Positions 7,101-9,888 of a stretch of DNA of 9,888 bases are shown in pieces. Source of the DNA: Methanospirillum sp. Lineage in GTDB: Archaea; Halobacteriota; Methanomicrobia; Methanomicrobiales; Methanospirillaceae. Position 1 is the first letter of the stretch, and every line of letters begins with the position of its first letter. The stretch covers positions 1 to 9,888 of the forward strand of contig JAQVIE010000022.1 in the NCBI GenBank assembly GCA_028695895.1, written 5' to 3'. The notes beneath the pieces are model-generated. The model had not been told where the DNA came from. It did no database searches and saw only the letters and a list, made by a program, of their open reading frames with translations. Made by a program: the position numbers and the translations under genes.

Positions 7101-9354
7101 ACATAATTATGAAAAAGCAGGAAAATATACAGTTTCATTAACGGTTAAGAATTCTGCAGGAATGGATACCCTGGTTGAACAGAATTACATCATCGTAAAT
7201 GAACCGGTTCTTCCACCAACCGCAGAGTTCTCCGGTTTTCCACAGGAAGGTAAAGCTCCTCTGACTGTAACATTCCTTGACCAGTCAAAGAATAATCCAA
7301 AACAGTGGTACTGGAAATTTGGTGATGGTACCTCATCAGAAGAAAGAAACCCTGTTCATACCTATACATCAGAAGGAAAATACACTGTTGAACTTACGGT
7401 AAGCAATGAAGGTGGGGCTGATACTAAGATCGTACCTGATTATATTACAGTAACTCCACCAGGTTTTCCACCAGATGCACAGTTCAGAGGATTCCCAACT
7501 TCCGGAACCTCTCCACTGACTGTCAGCTTTACCGATCTTTCAACAGGGGATCCAAACAAGTGGCAGTGGGACTTTGGTGACGGTTCAGTATCAAGTGAAA
7601 AACATCCCGAACACATATACAATGTCCCTGGAGAATATACTGTAACCCTGACGGTTGAAAATCCATTTGGAATGTCAACTGAGGTTCGTGAAAAATATAT
7701 TCAGGTATATGCAAAACCAGTTCCACTAAAAGCCTCCTTTATGGGAGAACCAACCTCCGGAAAAGAACCACTGACTGTTCAGTTCACTGATTTGTCAGTT
7801 GGCAATCCAGAGACCTGGATTTGGAACTTTGGTGATGATCAGACCTCTGAAGAAAAGAACCCGGTTCATGTATACACTAAGGCCGGAGTATATACAGTAT
7901 TCCTTACAGTGACCAGAGGTGAAGAACGATCCAGTGAGATTAGGTACCAATACATTACTGTCCTGCCTGCAGGTAAACCGCCGGTTCCTGACTTTGTTGC
8001 ATCACCAACCAGTGGATTTGTCCCGCTTGATGTTCAGTTCACTGACCTTTCAACAGACAAACCAACTGCATGGAGATGGGACTTTGGCGATGGTCAGACT
8101 TCATTTGAGCAACATCCGGTTCACCGGTATATAACTCCCGGTTCATACACCATATGCCTGGAAGCATCGAATGAATACGGTGCTGCAGCAACCTGTAAAG
8201 ATAACCTTATCAAGGCAACAGAAGCACCACTTGCACCAGCAGAGTTCTTTGGTAGTGTTACTGTTGATGGTAGTCCGGCATGTATAGGAGCGGTTATTGA
8301 AGCACGTGGAAGTGGTGTAGACACCGGCATATTTGGAAACCCTGTGACCACCAGTATTGAAGGTGCTTATGGAACACCTGATCCACTAACTGCTAAGGGT
8401 TCAATTAAAAACGGCGATCCGATAACCTTCTGGATAAAAGCCCAGGGAGCAAAAAACTTTGTTCAGGCAGAATGTTTCGATGTTTATACTGGAAAGGAAT
8501 GGGAAAAATCATATCCATACAAGGGAGGATCCAAAACCCGCCTTGATCTTCGTGTAGGAGAAGCACCAATTCCACCAATGCCGGTTCTCCCCCATGAATT
8601 CTATGGAGAAGTAACATCGAATGGTATGCCAATGCCTGTCGGAACCATGATTCTGGTCAGGGGAGAAAACATTGTTGAAGGACATCGTGGCAATCCGCTT
8701 GCTGTAACTTCACCAGGAGTTTATGGATTTAATGAACTCAACAAACTGGTTGCACAGGGAGATTTGAAAGCAGGACAGGCACTTACCTTCTGGGTAATAC
8801 CTGCAGGTTCTGGTGAGCCTGTCATGGCACAGGTCAGGAATGTTGATGCAGGTGGTGAATGGGCAGGTTCATATCCATACATGGAGGGAGGACTTACACG
8901 GCTTGACATCCGGATTGATGGAGGGACGCCTCCTATTCCGGTTGTTCCAATGACAATTTCAGGAACAGCCCTTGTAGATGGAAAACCCATCACCCCAGGA
9001 TCCATGATTACTGCTGATGGAAGAAATGTCCAGATTGGAATTGATGGAAACCCCGTTTCAGTAGAGATCAGCGGTCGTTTTGGAGATGATAAAAAACTGA
9101 CTGTTCAGGGTGATATTCAGACCGGAAGCCCGATTACATTCCTCATGTATGATGCTGCATGTGGCAACCAGTATATTGCGGAGGTAAAAGATCCACAGAC
9201 AAGTGTCTGGTTATCATCCATTCCATTCAAGCCAGGTGCAAACATGGAGCTGGAGATAAGGTCCAGTTCAATCATCCCAGCCGAAAAAAAAGAAGGTGAG
9301 ACTCCGGTAATTACTGCCTCTGTCCAGGATGAAGATCAGGTACAGATCCAGTAA
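4063..9354 (+). CDS. Giant secreted surface protein: DUF7948-like + 7 SBBP blades + 8 PKD domains + 3 C-terminal repeats
   Basis: A 1763-residue exported protein, probably a cell-envelope or extracellular adhesion/scaffold component. Residues 1-25 are a signal peptide. About 40-239 match the DUF7948-like module that precedes SBBP repeats (PLVFIQNNGQFEDNVSYQTR ... PLIIDPV). About 240-708 hold seven SBBP blades with a Y-hydrophobic-GG core. 712-1391 hold eight PKD domains with W-x-W-x-FGD cores. About 1392-1735 hold three copies of another beta-type domain, and 1736-1763 are a polar acidic/Gln tail. Several N-x-S/T sequons (for example N84, N92, N107, N179) could be glycosylated. No C-terminal transmembrane helix, PGF-CTERM-type motif or enzymatic motif was seen, so attachment to the cell must be by other means or the protein is released. 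ATG at 4063, with a second ATG next to it; the signal peptide fixes the start. Divergent from the DNA-maintenance operon and apparently monocistronic. The biological role is not readable. Confidence 0.95.
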   Translation: MMGNANIVRCLILAIFLLSGTFVSADELANEGSKALQVNLASMPLVFIQNNGQFEDNVSYQTRSTDQVITVFEEGMEFSQNPGNSSVFMFLNGSNPDKKIIGLNPLNGTANFYYGTDPSAWVTGAVLTSGVMYEDVYPGIDFTVSGTEGILKSEFILEAGADSSQIMLIYQGHTGISLNETTGDLLIETPARQIIDESPYAYQEIEGEKIEVGCSYILGPDATVTFELGEYDVSLPLIIDPVMRYSLYFGGDGRDQGNSIAVDDNGYAYFIGTSWSDHLKYFKNQDVKKGEISAKGLAPGSVQPYFGGGEKDAFVVKIDPDGVNLEYITYIGGSGTDEGTGIVIDDEGCAYITGGTNSINFPVKNAYRDNNAGKYDAWMAKISPAGDELIFSTYFGGEGDDFGYAIAIDDKKNVFVTGQTQSWNFPVVNRYQLSPFGGLSDAFITKFVPEGNSIIYSNFIGGSAHDAGSAITIDANGYACILGQTESPNFPVIKPYQDKLNGPFDVFVTKFDPEGKYPASYSTYLGGKGWEDGRGIIALPDGSLTVVGITKSSDFPTVNPIQSSLKGLQDGFITTLNPDGSALTQSTYFGGSLIDSIFGVARDASGYIYTVGTTNSPDLPVVRAYQSKPGGSSDVMIAKFTPDISATEYVTYLGGSGIDEGRAIAVTSEGEAYLTGYTESKNFPKVWPYQQNYGDGNRDAFVVALSEHDMIPVTDFVGVPTEGDAPLSVQFTDKSLGIPTSWAWEFGDGGTSTEKNPLHVYEKPGVYTVSLTGKNIVSSKKETKKDYIHVFEPVKPPVADFSADPTEGVVPLTVTFTDLSTNDPETWSWLFGDGSTSTDRNPVYTYNTHGTYTVNLTVTNRAGISSKEKPEFIHAQPAVIPPVADFNANPTSGMVPLTVTFTDVSKNGPTAWKWTFGDGGSSVEQNPVYTYVNEGIYSVTLNCSNIAGSDEVTKPEFIHAQPSVITPVAKFIGEPRTGTAPLRVIFTDLSENEPTSWEWNFGDNQVSSEKNPVHNYEKAGKYTVSLTVKNSAGMDTLVEQNYIIVNEPVLPPTAEFSGFPQEGKAPLTVTFLDQSKNNPKQWYWKFGDGTSSEERNPVHTYTSEGKYTVELTVSNEGGADTKIVPDYITVTPPGFPPDAQFRGFPTSGTSPLTVSFTDLSTGDPNKWQWDFGDGSVSSEKHPEHIYNVPGEYTVTLTVENPFGMSTEVREKYIQVYAKPVPLKASFMGEPTSGKEPLTVQFTDLSVGNPETWIWNFGDDQTSEEKNPVHVYTKAGVYTVFLTVTRGEERSSEIRYQYITVLPAGKPPVPDFVASPTSGFVPLDVQFTDLSTDKPTAWRWDFGDGQTSFEQHPVHRYITPGSYTICLEASNEYGAAATCKDNLIKATEAPLAPAEFFGSVTVDGSPACIGAVIEARGSGVDTGIFGNPVTTSIEGAYGTPDPLTAKGSIKNGDPITFWIKAQGAKNFVQAECFDVYTGKEWEKSYPYKGGSKTRLDLRVGEAPIPPMPVLPHEFYGEVTSNGMPMPVGTMILVRGENIVEGHRGNPLAVTSPGVYGFNELNKLVAQGDLKAGQALTFWVIPAGSGEPVMAQVRNVDAGGEWAGSYPYMEGGLTRLDIRIDGGTPPIPVVPMTISGTALVDGKPITPGSMITADGRNVQIGIDGNPVSVEISGRFGDDKKLTVQGDIQTGSPITFLMYDAACGNQYIAEVKDPQTSVWLSSIPFKPGANMELEIRSSSIIPAEKKEGETPVITASVQDEDQVQIQ
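4180..4779 (+). other. DUF7948-like N-terminal domain
   Basis: Residues about 40-239, recognised from PLVFIQNNGQFEDNVSY near its start, the YEDVYPGIDFTVSG segment, the EFILEAGADSSQIMLIYQG segment, an 'SPYAYQE' stretch, and the exit PLIIDPVMRYSLYFGG into the first propeller blade. In known proteins this domain sits directly before SBBP repeats, as here. Function unknown. Confidence 0.75.
4780..6186 (+). repeat. Seven SBBP beta-propeller blades
   Basis: The core motif (aromatic-x-x-Y/F-hydrophobic-GG) ends at residues 251, 333, 397, 462, 527, 591 and 655. After each comes a D/E-x-G...I-x-D-x-x-G-x-x-Y-hydrophobic-x-G stretch, and most end with an N/D-F/L-P segment. Blade spacing is 64-65 residues except between the first two (82), because blade 1 carries a charged insertion at about 276-300. 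Seven units make one full propeller. Confidence 0.88.
6196..8235 (+). repeat. Eight tandem PKD domains, exact 85-residue (255-bp) period
   Basis: Domains begin at residues 712, 797, 882, 967, 1052, 1137, 1222 and 1307. Each has a hydrophobic/acidic start (such as PVADF), P-T-x-G, a PLxVxFTDxS strand, W-x-W-x-FGD, a polar loop ending in N/H-P-x-H/Y, and G-x-Y-T/S-V strands. No insertion or deletion breaks the 85-residue register. The PKD fold is an Ig-like beta sandwich usual in archaeal surface proteins, where it acts as a spacer or adhesion module. Confidence 0.93.
8236..9267 (+). repeat. Three copies of a ~118-residue C-terminal beta-type domain
   Basis: Copies begin near residues 1392 (FFGSVTVDGSP), 1511 (FYGEVTSNGMP) and 1630 (ISGTALVDGKP). 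Shared landmarks follow: a G-x-x-I-x-x-R/D-G strand, GNP, Y/F-G, a V/A-K/Q-G-D/S-I/L-x-x-G-x-x-I/L-TF strand, then YPY/IPF and an LDLRV/LDIRI/LEIRS end. The first two are the most alike. It resembles carboxypeptidase-regulatory/transthyretin-like modules of archaeal surface proteins, but I cannot assign a named family with certainty. Confidence 0.8.
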
Positions 9355-9374
9355 TTTTTTTCCTGATCAGGAAA
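9355..9374 (+). terminator. T-run plus perfect palindrome after the surface-protein stop
   Basis: The TAA stop is followed directly by seven Ts (9355-9361), which run into the perfect palindrome TTTCCTGATCAGGAAA (9359-9374). A second T6 run lies at 9404-9409. Archaeal transcripts commonly end in U-rich tracts, so this is a plausible terminator. The palindrome has no loop and may instead be a protein-binding site. Confidence 0.5.
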
Positions 9375-9460
9375 GATAATCTGATTCTATTAAAATTTTC
9401 GTCTTTTTTCTCAACAATTAAAAATTTATTTCTTCCAGTTAAAGGTTAAAGTATAACTGG

Positions 9461-9470
9461 TTAAATATAT
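9461..9470 (+). promoter_or_regulatory. Candidate TATA box for the DUF167 gene
   Basis: TTAAATATAT is centred about 34 nt before the ATG at 9500, predicting a start near 9491 and a very short leader. A nearby TTTAAATAT (about 9478-9486) is an alternative but would sit too close to the ATG. Supported by the absence of a Shine-Dalgarno. Confidence 0.4.
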
Positions 9471-9499
9471 TATTTTCTTTAAATATCTGATTGAATAAT

Positions 9500-9847
9500 A
9501 TGACACAAGGTTACAACAAAAATCCTGATGATCAAACCCAGACAAAACCTGACCTTTTAGAGACATTGACAGATGAGAACATATGCCAGGAAAATTCGGA
9601 TAGTGTAATAATCTCGATAGAAGTGTCAGCCGGGAAAAAAAAAGAGATTTTTCCTGATGGATACAACCCCTGGAGGAAAGCATTTGGCATTGCAGTAAAA
9701 GCACCTCCTGTCGAAGGAAAAGCAAATAAAGCAATTATTAAGCTTATATCAAAATATTTTTCTATTCCTTCCAATTCGGTAACAATAATATCCGGACAGA
9801 CCTCCTCAGTAAAGAAAGTCAAAATCTGCGGGCCGACACTTCGGTAG
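9500..9847 (+). CDS. DUF167/YggU-family (UPF0235) small protein
   Basis: A 115-residue protein of the widely conserved DUF167 family, which has a small alpha/beta fold and no established biochemical role. The core starts at about residue 36 (VIISIEVSAGKKKE). It contains YNPWRKAFGIAVKAPPVEGK (55-74), where the 'APP-x-x-GKAN' signature lies, then IPSNSVTIISGQTSSVKKVK (89-108), the usual SGxTSxxK stretch, and ends soon after. The first 35 or so residues are a polar Asn/Gln/Asp-rich extension. The frame also opens at a TTG (9491), but the ATG at 9500 is preferred. No Shine-Dalgarno is seen, so translation may be leaderless. It has its own candidate promoter after the surface-protein terminator and may be co-transcribed with the frame that follows. 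Confidence 0.88.
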   Translation: MTQGYNKNPDDQTQTKPDLLETLTDENICQENSDSVIISIEVSAGKKKEIFPDGYNPWRKAFGIAVKAPPVEGKANKAIIKLISKYFSIPSNSVTIISGQTSSVKKVKICGPTLR

Positions 9848-9853
9848 CGCCAT

Positions 9854-9888
9854 ATGGAGGCAACAAGCCGGAATGGTATGACTATCCA
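9854..9888 (+). CDS. Possible start of a further gene, cut by the window edge
   Basis: An ATG at 9854, 6 nt after the DUF167 stop, opens a frame reading MEATSRNGMTI that is still open at the window end. A second in-frame ATG lies at 9878, with a GGAGG at 9856-9860 about 17 nt before it. The close spacing suggests an operon partner, but eleven codons are too few to identify a product or prove coding. Confidence 0.3.
   Translation, partial: MEATSRNGMTI

Noticed and set aside
6196..8235. Periodic repeats as a CRISPR array or satellite
   Set aside because: The 255-bp period is in frame and encodes PKD domains; the repeats are diverged at DNA level and there are no short identical repeats with spacers.
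6254..9005. Many minus-strand frames opposite the PKD and C-terminal repeats
   Set aside because: They recur with the repeat period and read as low-complexity mirror images of the coding strand.
9532..9822. Minus-strand frame opposite the DUF167 gene
   Set aside because: The plus-strand frame has the clear DUF167 signature; the antisense frame has none.

Overview
The window looks like a piece of a euryarchaeal chromosome, most likely a methanogen of the Methanomicrobia/Methanomicrobiales type. This is inferred from four things: an archaeal RPA-associated protein (COG3390 family) in an operon with an ICC-like phosphoesterase and an Lhr-type helicase; a giant secreted SBBP/PKD surface protein of the kind common in these methanogens; starts with no convincing Shine-Dalgarno and AT-rich TATA-like boxes upstream; and U-rich 3' ends. 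No mobile element, CRISPR array, tRNA or rRNA was seen.

Left part (1-3709, minus strand): a three-gene genome-maintenance operon, read right to left. It encodes an RPA-associated OB-fold/winged-helix protein (2909-3709, GTG start), a binuclear metallophosphoesterase of the archaeal ICC-like family (2141-2899, 9 nt downstream), and an Lhr-like superfamily 2 helicase (151-2154, start overlapping the phosphoesterase 3' end by 14 nt). The helicase frame is broken by a TAA at 151-153. The same frame stays open beyond it to the window edge (1-150) and still reads like Lhr C-terminal sequence, so the gene appears to be split by a nonsense codon. This is the most notable anomaly here.

Middle (3710-4062): a 353-bp AT-rich divergent intergenic region with candidate promoters for both directions and some short inverted repeats, but no gene.

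Right part (4063-9354, plus strand): a 1763-residue secreted surface protein. It has a signal peptide, a DUF7948-like N-terminal domain, seven SBBP blades (a complete propeller), eight PKD domains spaced at exactly 85 residues, and three copies of a roughly 118-residue beta-type domain. No C-terminal membrane anchor or sorting signal is visible. A T-run followed by a perfect 16-bp palindrome follows the stop. Then come a small DUF167/YggU-family protein (9500-9847) and the possible first codons of another gene (9854 onward).

The left operon probably acts on single-stranded or damaged DNA (ssDNA-binding partner, nuclease-like phosphoesterase, helicase). The surface protein is an unrelated, divergently transcribed cell-envelope gene.
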